Shown here in pieces: positions 1-8,662 of a stretch of 64,000 nt of DNA. The DNA is from Geothrix limicola. GTDB lineage: Bacteria > Acidobacteriota > Holophagae > Holophagales > Holophagaceae. The notes under the pieces are model-generated. The model saw nothing but the letters and a program-made list of their open reading frames with translations, was not told the DNA's origin and did no database searches. Numbering within the stretch: position 1 is the first letter of the stretch; each line of letters starts with the position of its first letter. A program made the translations under genes and the position numbers. The DNA lies in contig NZ_BSDE01000002.1 in NCBI RefSeq assembly GCF_030268085.1, positions 62,001 to 126,000 of the forward strand. Reading direction: 5' to 3'.

Positions 1-1615
1 CGGAAGTCGGCAGCAGGGCCCCGTTGGCCACGAACCAGCGCCACGAGCCATTGGCGTGCCGCACGCGGTACGGTGGGCTCGCCTCGGCCTCCCCCGTCGA
101 CAGCACCCGGGTCAGGTAGGCCATGCAGGGCGCCACATCGTCTTCATGGACGAAGGGGGCGAAGGGCCTGCCGATGACCTCGCTGGCCGGGAATCCGAAG
201 TGCCGTTCCCAGGCCGGGGACACGAAGACGAAGGTGCCCTGGGCATCCAGCGTGAAGATGACGTCCCTCGACTGCTCGATGTAGGTCCGGAAACGCGCCT
301 CGCTTTCGCTGAGGCGGACCTCCATCTCCTTGCGCTCGGTGATGTCCCGGAAGATCCCGATGACCAGCCTTTCGCCCTCGGGCTGGTTGGCCCAGGGCCG
401 GCCCGTGACGAGGAGGATGCGCGGTGTCCCGTCTTCCCGCCGGATCCTCAGCTCGTAGGTGCTGGAGATGCCCTTGGGCCGACGCAGGGATTCCCGCCGC
501 ACCACCTCAGCCTGATCCTCGGGCAGGTAGTCCATCAGGCAGCGGCCCACCAGGTGACCCGGCGCCACGCCGAAGATCTCCTCGGCCACCGGGTTCACCA
601 CCACGAAGCGCTCGTCGGCATCGACCATGCCGAAGCCCTCGCCCTGGCTGTTCAGCAGTTCGCGGTACATGGTCTCCAGCCGCTTGCGCCCGGTGATGTC
701 GCGGAAGGTGCCCATCAGCACCGTCCGGCCGCCGGCCTGCACCAGCTGCGCGAGTACTTCCACAGGGACCGTGGTGCCATCGGAACGGAGGATCCGGTCC
801 TCATTGGGCAGCGTGAAGCCCTGCTCCCGCGATTCCTGGATGTGACGCTGGAAGGCCTCCCGCGCGCTGGTGGCATGTTCGGGGGGATGCAGCGCCGCCT
901 GATCCAGGCCGATGATCTCCTCGCGGGAGCGGCCCAGCAGGCGGCAGGCCGCCTCGTTGGCGTCCAGGATCGTCTTCGTATCGGGATCCGCCAGGAAGAT
1001 GGCGTCCGGGGCCTTTTCGAAGAAGGCGCCAAACCCCTTGGCACTGGCGGCCTGAGCCTCCTCCGCGCGCTTCTTGTCCACCAGGTCCCAGGCCAGGTCC
1101 GCCAGCCGCTGGAAGGCCTCGGCCTCGGCTTCGCGGTAATCCGTCGCCTTGTTGGCGACCCCGAGCACCGCCACCACCCGCCCGGAGCGCCGCACGGGCA
1201 CGATCAGCTCACGCACCACCACTGCGTTCAGAGGGGACGCCCCCTCCGCCAGCTGGGCGCAATCGTTATGGATCAGGGGATGCCCCATGCGCAGGCAGTC
1301 CGCCCAGACCGCCGCCGGCTGGCCCAGGGCCGGCCCCCCGGTTTCCAGCGCCCTCGCCCTCTGGTGGCGCGTGGCCCAGGCTTGCAGGGGAAGGCTTTGC
1401 GGATCCTCTGCCACCGTGTGGAGGAATCCCAGGCAGGACCCGGTCAGGCCTTCGGCCTCATCCAGGAGGGCGCCGAGCAGCTCGCCGAGGGAGCCCCCCG
1501 TGGACCGTTCCATGAGGCAGGCTCGCGCCGCCAGCACCGGTTCCAGACCACCACCCGCCCGCTCCTGGTAGATGGGCAGGCCTGAGGGTGGGTTGGGAAC
1601 ATCCGAGGCTGTCAT
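1..1615 (-). CDS. PAS/GAF sensor protein, C-terminus cut by window edge
   Basis: Conceptual translation of the minus strand stays open from the ATG at 1615 to base 1 (538 codons, no stop). An N-terminal GAF-like region (about residues 30-185) holds a W-x2-C ... PLIHND motif and a VLGVANKATDY strand, which closely match the second GAF domain of the hybrid kinase at 5393-8428. It is followed by at least three PAS/PAC units (about 195-315, 320-430 and 440-538), two of which end in RDITGRK or RDITERK linkers. The missing part probably carries a histidine kinase or GGDEF output, but this is inference. The frame is open upstream of 1615 and no good ribosome site is visible, so the start is uncertain. 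No membrane segment is seen, so it is likely a cytosolic sensor. Confidence 0.82.
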   Translation of the reverse strand, partial: MTASDVPNPPSGLPIYQERAGGGLEPVLAARACLMERSTGGSLGELLGALLDEAEGLTGSCLGFLHTVAEDPQSLPLQAWATRHQRARALETGGPALGQPAAVWADCLRMGHPLIHNDCAQLAEGASPLNAVVVRELIVPVRRSGRVVAVLGVANKATDYREAEAEAFQRLADLAWDLVDKKRAEEAQAASAKGFGAFFEKAPDAIFLADPDTKTILDANEAACRLLGRSREEIIGLDQAALHPPEHATSAREAFQRHIQESREQGFTLPNEDRILRSDGTTVPVEVLAQLVQAGGRTVLMGTFRDITGRKRLETMYRELLNSQGEGFGMVDADERFVVVNPVAEEIFGVAPGHLVGRCLMDYLPEDQAEVVRRESLRRPKGISSTYELRIRREDGTPRILLVTGRPWANQPEGERLVIGIFRDITERKEMEVRLSESEARFRTYIEQSRDVIFTLDAQGTFVFVSPAWERHFGFPASEVIGRPFAPFVHEDDVAPCMAYLTRVLSTGEAEASPPYRVRHANGSWRWFVANGALLPTS

Positions 1616-1748
1616 GGGGGCAAAGGGTGTGGGCAGATGTTTCTTTTCGACCAGCCCGCAGGGTACTGGAGATTGGTACCTGGGCCCACCGGATCCGGCT
1701 TGGCATCGTGGACTGCCGATCCGCCCGCGAATCAGCGATACTCGCCCC

Positions 1749-2318
1749 ATGTCTCTCCTTTCCCGCCCCGCCTTCCGCTGGTCCGCCCTAGCCGCCCTCT
1801 GGGCCCTGGTGGGCACCGTGCTGTGGATCGTCACGGTGCAGGTCTTCCTCCTCGCCCTCAACCCCTTCTGTCAGGTCCAGCGGCCCCGCACGGCCCGGGT
1901 GATCGTGAAAAGCGTGGACCGGGATCCCGACAGCCAGCTCACGGATTTCGTGACGGTGAAGCAGGGCGAGGATGAACGGGTGCTCCGGATGTCCAAGGCC
2001 GAGGCCGCGGAGTTGCATGAATACGACGAGGTCTGGATCCTCAGCGCCTGGTACTTGGACAACCTGCGTCCCACCCAGTTCCGCTTGACGCCCCTGCGCG
2101 TGCTCCTCGAGTACCCGATCCTCCTCCTGCTGCCCGCGGCCTGGCTGATCTGGCGCGTGCGGAAGGCGAAGCAGAAGGCCGACGCGGCCCCGCCGCCGCC
2201 CATCCGCCGTACCTTCACCGATGATTTCCACCTGCGCGCCCAGCGCTTCGCCAAGGACACCAAAGAAGAAGACTCAACCCCGATGGACACCGAGAAAGAA
2301 CGCGAAACACCGAAATAG
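1749..2318 (+). CDS. Two-TM membrane protein of unknown function
   Basis: The product has 189 residues. Two hydrophobic stretches are visible: about residues 11-37 (Trp/Leu/Val rich) and about 132-148 (YPILLLLPAAWLIW). The roughly 95 residues between them are charged and probably extracytoplasmic. The tail is Lys/Glu rich and ends in TEKERETPK. The topology resembles DUF3592-type proteins, but I do not recognise a diagnostic motif. It stands alone between a divergent sensor gene and a convergent secreted protein. Function unknown. Confidence 0.7.
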   Translation: MSLLSRPAFRWSALAALWALVGTVLWIVTVQVFLLALNPFCQVQRPRTARVIVKSVDRDPDSQLTDFVTVKQGEDERVLRMSKAEAAELHEYDEVWILSAWYLDNLRPTQFRLTPLRVLLEYPILLLLPAAWLIWRVRKAKQKADAAPPPPIRRTFTDDFHLRAQRFAKDTKEEDSTPMDTEKERETPK

Positions 2319-2375
2319 CCTGATCGGAGTTCTCCCGTTTCCATCGGGGTTCTATCGTTTCAATCCCCGGCTGAT

Positions 2376-2912
2376 TCAGTCCCGCTTTTCGGGGGTTTCA
2401 GGCTTGGGGGCCTCCACCTTGGCGCTGTCAGGTTTCGCGGGCTCGGTGGGCTTCGGCGTGTCCGCGGGTTTGGCGGGCGTTTTGAGCTTGGGTGCGGGGC
2501 GCGTCGCGGCCTGGTAGGTCTTCCAGGATTCCTCGGCCTTCCGCCGGATCTCGTCGGCGCGCTTCTTGTGGGCTTCGGCTTTCTTCTGCAGGGCTTCGGC
2601 CTGGCGCCGGGCCTGGTCGGCCTTCTTCAGGGCCTCGGCCTCGGCGCGCTTGTAGGCGGCCTGCCGGGCCTTCTCCTTGGCGGCCCAGGCCTTCTGCAGA
2701 TGGGCCTCCTTGGCCAGCATGTCGGCCTGGGCCTCCCGCCGGTCCAATTCTTCGGCCCGCCGCTGCACCCGCACGGGGCCACCCTTTTCGGGGGGCCTGG
2801 AGGCGACGGCGCCTTGACCCGAAGGCGCAGTGGGCCCGGGCGCTGGCACGGGCTTGAGTTCCTGGGCGCCCAGGATCAGGGGAAGGAGAACCACGCAGGC
2901 CGACAGCTTCAT
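2376..2912 (-). CDS. Secreted Lys/Ala/Glu-rich coiled-coil protein
   Basis: The product has 178 residues and begins with a signal peptide (MKLSACVVLLPLILGAQ, cleavage about residue 17). A highly charged Ala/Lys/Glu/Arg helix follows, about residues 45-135, with many KKA and EAL repeats suggesting a coiled coil. The tail is Pro/Lys rich (TPAKPADTPKPTEPAK). The start is placed at 2912, with GAGG about 7 bases upstream; an in-frame start further upstream would put unrelated residues before the signal peptide. Composition resembles TolA-like periplasmic linkers, but no TolA C-terminal domain is present. Function unknown. Confidence 0.7.
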   Translation of the reverse strand: MKLSACVVLLPLILGAQELKPVPAPGPTAPSGQGAVASRPPEKGGPVRVQRRAEELDRREAQADMLAKEAHLQKAWAAKEKARQAAYKRAEAEALKKADQARRQAEALQKKAEAHKKRADEIRRKAEESWKTYQAATRPAPKLKTPAKPADTPKPTEPAKPDSAKVEAPKPETPEKRD

Positions 2913-3068
2913 GAAACGCCTCGAAGGAAAGGGAAGGAAACACTCCCATTGTGCGCCCGCCCCATCCACGGGCAGCCCATTTCGTGATCCACGCCGCATC
3001 GTGTCCACCGTTTCGCGTCGGGGTCAAGGGCAGCCACACTGGAGGCTGAGGCCATCCGCGAGGCAGCC

Positions 3069-3359
3069 ATGGACATCAAACTTTCTCACGACACAGAAAA
3101 GCGCTTAAGCGTCGCCATCCAGCGCTTCGTGGCCGAGGAGTACGGTGAAAGCCTCGGCGAACTGGGCGCGGGAACCTTCCTCAGCTTCTGCCTGAAGGAG
3201 CTCGGGCCGGCCATCTACAACCAGGCCATCAGCGATGCCCAGGCCTGCATGCAGGAACGCGTGACGGACCTGGAAAACATCTGTTTCGCCGAAGAAACCA
3301 GCTACTGGGGTCCCGCGTCCCGCAAAGGCGTGCAGCGCAAACCCGATCATCGGCGTTAG
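3069..3359 (+). CDS. DUF2164 family protein
   Basis: The product has 96 residues. The layout matches DUF2164: an N-terminal basic helix, the ELG-x-LGAGTFLSFCLKELGP block, and YNQAISDAQACMQERVTDLE in the second half. Members are small cytoplasmic proteins of unknown function. The C-terminal extension (about residues 75-96) is Arg/Lys rich and lies outside the conserved domain. It runs in the same direction as the tautomerase-fold gene 35 bases downstream and may be co-transcribed with it. Confidence 0.8.
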   Translation: MDIKLSHDTEKRLSVAIQRFVAEEYGESLGELGAGTFLSFCLKELGPAIYNQAISDAQACMQERVTDLENICFAEETSYWGPASRKGVQRKPDHRR

Positions 3360-3394
3360 CATCCAACGGCCCTCTCTGCTCCATCAGGTGCCCC

Positions 3395-3760
3395 ATGCCC
3401 CATTGCATCCTCGAAGCCTCGGACAACCTCCTCGACCAGCCCGACTGGCCGGGCCTGCTGCTGGCGATCAACGGAACCCTCGTGGCCACGGGGCTCTTCC
3501 AGGCGGCCGACATCAAGAGCCGCTTCCTGCGCCACGCGGTGTTCGCCATCGGCGACGGTGCGGCGGACCAGGCCTTCGTCACCCTGAACGTGCAGATCCT
3601 CGGCGGGCGCACGGATGACGTGAAGGCCCGCCTCAGCGAGGCCCTGCTGCCCGTGCTGACGGCGGCCTTTCCCCGCACCTTCGCCCAGATGAAATGCAGC
3701 CTCACCGTGCAGATCACGGATATCCACAGCCCCAGCTACCGCCGGCAGATCAGCTACTAG
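3395..3760 (+). CDS. 5-carboxymethyl-2-hydroxymuconate delta-isomerase-like protein
   Basis: The product has 121 residues, the length expected for the CHMI (HpaF) branch of the tautomerase superfamily. It starts Met-Pro-His, giving the N-terminal proline that acts as catalytic base once Met is removed. The block around residues 40-80 (IKSRFLRH, then DQAFVTLNVQILGGRT) matches the family core. In aromatic degradation CHMI isomerises 5-carboxymethyl-2-hydroxymuconate, but no homoprotocatechuate pathway gene is nearby, so the actual substrate is uncertain. Confidence 0.78.
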   Translation: MPHCILEASDNLLDQPDWPGLLLAINGTLVATGLFQAADIKSRFLRHAVFAIGDGAADQAFVTLNVQILGGRTDDVKARLSEALLPVLTAAFPRTFAQMKCSLTVQITDIHSPSYRRQISY

Positions 3761-3768
3761 GAACGACC

Positions 3769-3975
3769 GTGACCGAGCCCATCACCTCCCGCCAACTCCA
3801 CCTGCTCCAGGCCGTGGCCAAGCACCCGGGCATGACGCTGGATCACCTGAAGCGGGCCGGCGCCACGGACGTGGACATGGCCTACCTGGTGAAGCACGAC
3901 CTCATCCGAGAGCGCGATCCCGAGCAGTACCACGTGACCCACATGGGCCGCGCGGTGCTCAAGCGGAGCCTTTGA
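3769..3975 (+). CDS. Small winged-helix-like protein
   Basis: The product has 68 residues. The likely start is the GTG at 3769, which follows AGGA by about 6 bases and lies just after the stop of the isomerase gene; an upstream frame would overlap that gene. The sequence reads as helix-helix-wing: RQLHLLQAVAKHPGMTLDHL, then AYLVKHDLI, then a short beta hairpin QYHVTHMGRAVL, as in single-domain winged-helix proteins. DNA binding is plausible but not shown. It is probably in the same transcript as the two genes upstream. Confidence 0.6.
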   Translation: MTEPITSRQLHLLQAVAKHPGMTLDHLKRAGATDVDMAYLVKHDLIRERDPEQYHVTHMGRAVLKRSL

Positions 3976-4150
3976 AGCCGGGGCCTGATCGGGTCCATTT
4001 CGACCCGCCCTGGGTGGTTTTCCGGAAATGACCGCCGGATCAAACGCTTGATCCCATTCCGGTCCTGGAACTGGGTCCGCGGGATCCGGATTAGATCCTA
4101 TTGCCTATTTTTTCCATGTCATACAGGCATGAGAGCTTATCGAAGGAAAC

Positions 4151-4195
4151 CCCGATTGGCGCGCAGGTTGCCTGGAAACGGGCTCGCCAATCGGG
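4151..4195 (+). promoter_or_regulatory. 11-bp inverted repeat in 5' leader overlapping the ribosome site
   Basis: CCCGATTGGCG (4151-4161) and CGCCAATCGGG (4185-4195) are a perfect 11-base inverted repeat with a 23-base loop. The right arm runs into GGGAG (4193-4197), the likely Shine-Dalgarno of the gene starting at 4205. In the RNA the hairpin would partly pair the ribosome site. It could equally be a protein-binding palindrome. Confidence 0.5.
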
Positions 4196-4204
4196 AGTCC
4201 AGCC

Positions 4205-5389
4205 ATGAAAAGCATCCTCGAAGAACTCAGCAAGAGCGGCCGCCGTCCCAAGCTGAAGTGGGAGGCCGGCAAGGGCCAGGGCGTCGTTCCGGCCCATTTC
4301 GGCAAGGCCAGGCATCTGGAGGCCAAGCCCCCCACGGGCAAGACCTTCCCCGGCGGCCGCGACCTCGTCATCGAGACCTTCAACAACGCCGGCGACGCGC
4401 CTTCCACCACGACCGTGAAGGATGGTGGCGGCAAGAAGCTGCGGAACGCGACCATCAACCTCATCTTCTGGGGCGATGCCTGGACCGCGAACCCGCCGCC
4501 CTCCCCCACCCTGTCGGAGGTGGTGAACGACGCGGCCAGCATCCTCGCGGGCCCCTACCAGCTGCGCATCTCCCAGTACGGCGCCACCCCGGCGCGGCTG
4601 GGCGGCATCTTCGTGTCGGTGCCCGGCAACAACCCGCCGACCCATTTCCAGACCTCGGATGTGCAGGACCTCATCACCTCGGCCATCGCCGGTGGCGCGC
4701 TGCCGGAGCCCGACGAGGAGACCAACGACGTCATCCACTGCGTGTTCATGCCCCCGGGCACCAATGCCCCACCCAACCTCGGCGGCCTGCACACCTACGC
4801 GAACTGGTCCGAGGTCAGCATCTTCCCCTTCGACATCGATATCAACGACCGCTCCCACCTGGCCTGGGTGGCCTTCGGCAGCCGCGCCTTCATCTCGTCC
4901 GTGTTCTCGCACGAGGTTGTCGAAGCCCTCAGCGATCCCGAGGGCAACGGCATCCAGGTGAATCCGACGAACAGCAGCAACTGGAACGAGATCGGGGACG
5001 TCTGCCAGTCCACGGGCATCGTCAATGGCGTGACCGTGCAGTCCTACTGGTCGCAGAGCGACAAGGCCTGCGTCATCCCCGTCAACATCCCCCTCACCAT
5101 GCAGATCACCTTCATCCACAAAAACCCGCGGAACGACATGTTCCACCCCATCCGCAACGTGGGCGGGATGAACCTGACGCAGAACATCCCCTTCCGCATG
5201 ACTCAGCAGGAATGCATCGCCTCCATCGACCGGGGCAACAAGTTCTTCGTCGTGGGCGCCGACGGCACCCGCGCCGACGTGCGGGTGTTCATCCACTTCC
5301 CGCCGTGGCACCGGCAGGGCATCCGGTACATCGCCACCGTGGAGGACAATTCCAAAGCCGACAACCTGCTCTCCCTGCCCGAGGGCTGA
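4205..5389 (+). CDS. Putative zinc metallopeptidase-like protein with HEVVEALSDP motif
   Basis: The product has 394 residues and no signal peptide or membrane segment. A segment with SHEVVEALSDPEG puts His236, Glu237 and Glu240 in an HExxE arrangement, followed by NEIGDVC (residues 261-267). The pairing of HExxEAxxDP with a later EI(G/A)DxC occurs in secreted bacterial and plant exordium-like proteins and suggests a metal site. Catalysis is inferred only. The N-terminal 70 residues are Lys/Gly/Pro rich. It is a single gene behind a 229-base leader with a strong hairpin. The start ATG follows GGGAG by about 7 bases. Confidence 0.6.
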   Translation: MKSILEELSKSGRRPKLKWEAGKGQGVVPAHFGKARHLEAKPPTGKTFPGGRDLVIETFNNAGDAPSTTTVKDGGGKKLRNATINLIFWGDAWTANPPPSPTLSEVVNDAASILAGPYQLRISQYGATPARLGGIFVSVPGNNPPTHFQTSDVQDLITSAIAGGALPEPDEETNDVIHCVFMPPGTNAPPNLGGLHTYANWSEVSIFPFDIDINDRSHLAWVAFGSRAFISSVFSHEVVEALSDPEGNGIQVNPTNSSNWNEIGDVCQSTGIVNGVTVQSYWSQSDKACVIPVNIPLTMQITFIHKNPRNDMFHPIRNVGGMNLTQNIPFRMTQQECIASIDRGNKFFVVGADGTRADVRVFIHFPPWHRQGIRYIATVEDNSKADNLLSLPEG

Positions 5390-5392
5390 GGC

Positions 5393-8300
5393 TCAGGCTT
5401 TTTCGTCCAGGATGAGGCGGATCTTCTTCAGAAGTTCGAAAGGGCTCACCGGCTTCGCCAGGAACTGGACGCCTTCCTCGAAAATGCCTTTCTGGCTGAT
5501 GAAATCCGCGGTGTAGCCGCTGATGAACAGCGTTTTCGGTTGCCCGCCCATGCGGCGGGCCGCGTCGTAGACCTCCTTGCCGTTCATTTTCGGCATGACC
5601 ACGTCCAGGATCATCAGGTCGATGGCCCCCGGGCGGGCGATGATCTTGTCCAGCGCGTCCATGCCATCCACGGCCTCGAGGACCTGGTACCCGAATTCCC
5701 GGAGGATGTCCCCGATCAGGTTCCGGATCACCGGATCATCCTCGGCGAGAAGCAGGCGCTCATGACCTCCCCTGGGAAGGGGCTCCGGCTCCGCACGGGC
5801 TTCCGTCGTCGCCTTGGCCACCATGGGGAGGTAGATCCGGAAGGTCGTCCCCTTCCCGGGCTCGCTGTAGACGTTGATGAAGCCCTCGTGCTGCTTGATG
5901 ATGCCGTAGACCATCGACAACCCCAGGCCGGTCCCCTTCTCAGGCGCCTTGGTCGTGAAGAAGGGCTCGAAGATCCGCTCGCGGGTTTTCGCATCCATGC
6001 CCCGGCCTGTATCCGACACGGTCATCAGCGCGTACTTCCCTGCCTTGCCGTACCCGTGCGAGCTCATGAAATCCGCGCCCAGCTCCTTCGCTTCGGTGGC
6101 GATCGTGAGCGAACCGCCGCCGGGCATGGCATCCCGCGCATTGGTCGCCAGGTTCATGAGCACCTGCTCGATCTGCCCTTCATCCGCCATCACGATCAGG
6201 CCCTGTCCCGTCAGCCGCGGGATCAGCTCAATGTCCTCTCCGATCAGGCGACTGAGCAGCTTTCCCACGTTCTGGACGATGGCGTTGAGATCGACGGGCT
6301 TGGGAAGGAGAACCTGTTTCCGGCTGAAGGCCAGCAGGCTGTGAGTCAGGTGCGCGGCCCGGTCCGAAGAGGCCAGGATGTGGTCGATCAGGACCTGCTG
6401 GGGGTCATCCGGCTTCATCTTCATCTTGGCGAGGTTGCCGAAGCCAATGATGGCCGTGAGGATGTTGTTGAAATCGTGCGCCACGCCGCCGGCCAGCTGG
6501 CCGATGGCCTCCATTTTCTGCGATTGCCTCAACTGCTCTTCCAGGCGGGTCTTTTCCGTGATGTCGCGGCCGAAGGCCAGCGCGCCGGCGATCTTCCCAT
6601 CCGCGTCGCGTTCCGCCCTGAACCGGACGAGGTGGGTCCTCAGTCCGCCCGAGGCATCCGGCACGTGCATTTCCACTTCGGCCATGCCGCCGGTACGGAT
6701 GACGTCCTGGAGGGTGGCCTGATAGTGCTGCAATTCAGCCAGCCCGCCCGCATACAGGCCTTCGGGGGAGAGTTCCAGGGGCGTCTTGCCGTAGATGGCG
6801 TGGACCAGGCCCTCCAGGGTGAGGAGCACCTGCTGGTTGGCATAGATCACCCGACCTCCGAGATCGTAGCGGAAGATGTTGTCGGGCGAGTTCTCGGCCA
6901 GCGCGCGGAATTTCTGCTCACTCACGCGGAGCGCATCTTCGGCCTTCTTGCGTTCGGTGATGTCACGGGCGACCGAAAGGACGTAGGTTTCGCCCTGGAT
7001 CTGAATGGTTCGCGCGGAGTCGAGGACGGCGACCAGCGTGCCGTCCTTGCGTCGGAGCCTCGTCTCCAGATCCGTGACCTGGCCGGACGACTTCAATTCC
7101 GCAAGGAAAGTGTCCCGGGCCGCCTGATCGGCCCAGATGGACAGTTCGGACGTGGTGCGGCCGAGGGATTCCTCGCGTGAGTACCCCAGCATCCGCGTGT
7201 AGGCCGGGTTGACTTCCAGGATTTGGCCGTCGGCCAAGCGGGTGATGGCCACCAGGCTCGGCGATGCATTGAAGGCCGCGGAGAATTTCTCCTCGGACTC
7301 GCGCAGACCCTGCTCGATCCGCATTCGCTCGATGATGTCCCAGGACAGGTCCCCCAGTTGCGACACGATCCCGATGTCCGGTTCATCGTAGGCCGTGGGC
7401 TTGTTGCCGACGCCGATGATCGCCTTGATCTGGCTCCCCCTGAAGATCGGCACCACGGCTTCCCGGATCACGGGCGCATGGCCCTCGGGCAGCCCTCGTT
7501 TATGCGCCAGGGAGGCGTAGTCATTGTGAATGACCGGGCGGCGCTCGCGGACGCAGTCCACCCATACCCCCGCCTGGTCGATCGCATAGTGGCTGCCCTT
7601 CCCCGCCGCCTGGCACATGTTCAGGAGCGTGTTCGTGGACCAGTTCTGCAGAGACAGGGTCTTCTGGTCGGGCTCGACAAAATGATAGAAACCAATCGTG
7701 CTCCCGGTCAGCGCCTCGAGTTCATCCAGCGTCGCCGTCAGCACTTCGTCCATCGAATGGGAACCGGCGAATTCGAGCAACCGCAGGCGGGCCCGCATGA
7801 CGCTTTCGGCCCGCTTCCTTTCCACCCGGGCCCGCAGCACCGTGATGCCGAAGGCGAGGTCGCCGGCCAGCTCCTCCAGGAGCCGCAGTTCTTCCGGCGT
7901 CACGACGTTGGCCTCGGACGAGTAGATCAGAAGCACCCCGAAGGCCGTCCCGTCCTCGGCTTTGAGCGGAAGGCCGACGGTCGAGCGGTACCCGCGCCGG
8001 GCCGCCCCTTCGCGCCATGGGGCCATCCGCGGATCGGAGGCGATGTCCTGGACAAGGACGGTTTCCCCGCGGCGAATGGCGGTCCCGCCGGGGCCCCGTC
8101 CCCATTCCGTCGCCTCGGACCAGGTCAGTTGGGCGGAGGCGAGGTAGCCCTCCTCGAACCCCGCGGAGGCCACCGGGCGCACGGTTTTCGCCTCGTCGTG
8201 CTCGGCATATCCCACCCAGGCCATGCGGTAGCCAGCCTCGTCGCACACGATGCGGCAGATGTCCCCGAGCAGGGTCGGCTCGTCCTGGGCCCGCATGAGG

Positions 8301-8428
8301 GTTTGATTGCAGGTGCTGATGGCTCTGAGTTCCCGGTTCAGCTGCTGCAGCTCGACCCCCTCCGCCTGGGGGTCAGAGCCCATCTCCGGATGGGTTGGAC
8401 GAGAAGCCTCCAATGCGTTCCGAACCAT
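5393..8428 (-). CDS. Hybrid sensor histidine kinase: GAF-GAF-PAS-PAS-HisKA-HATPase-REC
   Basis: The product has 1011 residues when started at the ATG at 8428, which has AGGGG 6 bases upstream; the open frame extends further upstream but with low-complexity Arg/Gly residues. Domains in order: GAF about 45-200, GAF about 215-370 (with PVIHND), PAS about 376-500 ending in RDITERK, PAS about 502-628. The HisKA H-box is [10 protein letters not shown] with His651. The ATPase has an N-box ([11 protein letters not shown]), DTGRGMD and [13 protein letters not shown]-terminal receiver (890-1011) has acidic pocket EDD and phospho-acceptor Asp942 (LDVVMP). No membrane segment, so it is a cytosolic multi-input sensor. 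The receiver may feed back on the kinase or pass phosphate on; no partner response regulator lies beside it. Confidence 0.93.
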   Translation of the reverse strand: MVRNALEASRPTHPEMGSDPQAEGVELQQLNRELRAISTCNQTLMRAQDEPTLLGDICRIVCDEAGYRMAWVGYAEHDEAKTVRPVASAGFEEGYLASAQLTWSEATEWGRGPGGTAIRRGETVLVQDIASDPRMAPWREGAARRGYRSTVGLPLKAEDGTAFGVLLIYSSEANVVTPEELRLLEELAGDLAFGITVLRARVERKRAESVMRARLRLLEFAGSHSMDEVLTATLDELEALTGSTIGFYHFVEPDQKTLSLQNWSTNTLLNMCQAAGKGSHYAIDQAGVWVDCVRERRPVIHNDYASLAHKRGLPEGHAPVIREAVVPIFRGSQIKAIIGVGNKPTAYDEPDIGIVSQLGDLSWDIIERMRIEQGLRESEEKFSAAFNASPSLVAITRLADGQILEVNPAYTRMLGYSREESLGRTTSELSIWADQAARDTFLAELKSSGQVTDLETRLRRKDGTLVAVLDSARTIQIQGETYVLSVARDITERKKAEDALRVSEQKFRALAENSPDNIFRYDLGGRVIYANQQVLLTLEGLVHAIYGKTPLELSPEGLYAGGLAELQHYQATLQDVIRTGGMAEVEMHVPDASGGLRTHLVRFRAERDADGKIAGALAFGRDITEKTRLEEQLRQSQKMEAIGQLAGGVAHDFNNILTAIIGFGNLAKMKMKPDDPQQVLIDHILASSDRAAHLTHSLLAFSRKQVLLPKPVDLNAIVQNVGKLLSRLIGEDIELIPRLTGQGLIVMADEGQIEQVLMNLATNARDAMPGGGSLTIATEAKELGADFMSSHGYGKAGKYALMTVSDTGRGMDAKTRERIFEPFFTTKAPEKGTGLGLSMVYGIIKQHEGFINVYSEPGKGTTFRIYLPMVAKATTEARAEPEPLPRGGHERLLLAEDDPVIRNLIGDILREFGYQVLEAVDGMDALDKIIARPGAIDLMILDVVMPKMNGKEVYDAARRMGGQPKTLFISGYTADFISQKGIFEEGVQFLAKPVSPFELLKKIRLILDEKA

Positions 8429-8662
8429 ATCAGGCCCCTGGGTCCCGTGAGGTTGAGCCCATTGACTACAACTGTATGTAAGTATGCGTCGAGCCGGGCC
8501 TCCCGGCCGGATTCCCATCGAACTCGCACGGAATGAGGCCAAGACGCTGGGCCGGGAACCCGGACGCTTCCCCCATCTCCGGCGGCGTTTCGGGCCCGAT
8601 CCGCGGCTCCCCGCTTGACCCGAAAGCGCCTGTGAGAACATCGTCTACTCCCTGGAGCCTCC

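Noticed and set aside
56-1585. A 509-codon plus-strand frame over the left-edge sensor
   Set aside because: The minus strand encodes clear PAS/GAF domains; the plus-strand product is compositionally biased with no recognisable fold.
3395-3760. Evidence of a homoprotocatechuate degradation pathway
   Set aside because: Only the isomerase-like gene is present; no dioxygenase, decarboxylase or hydratase lies nearby.
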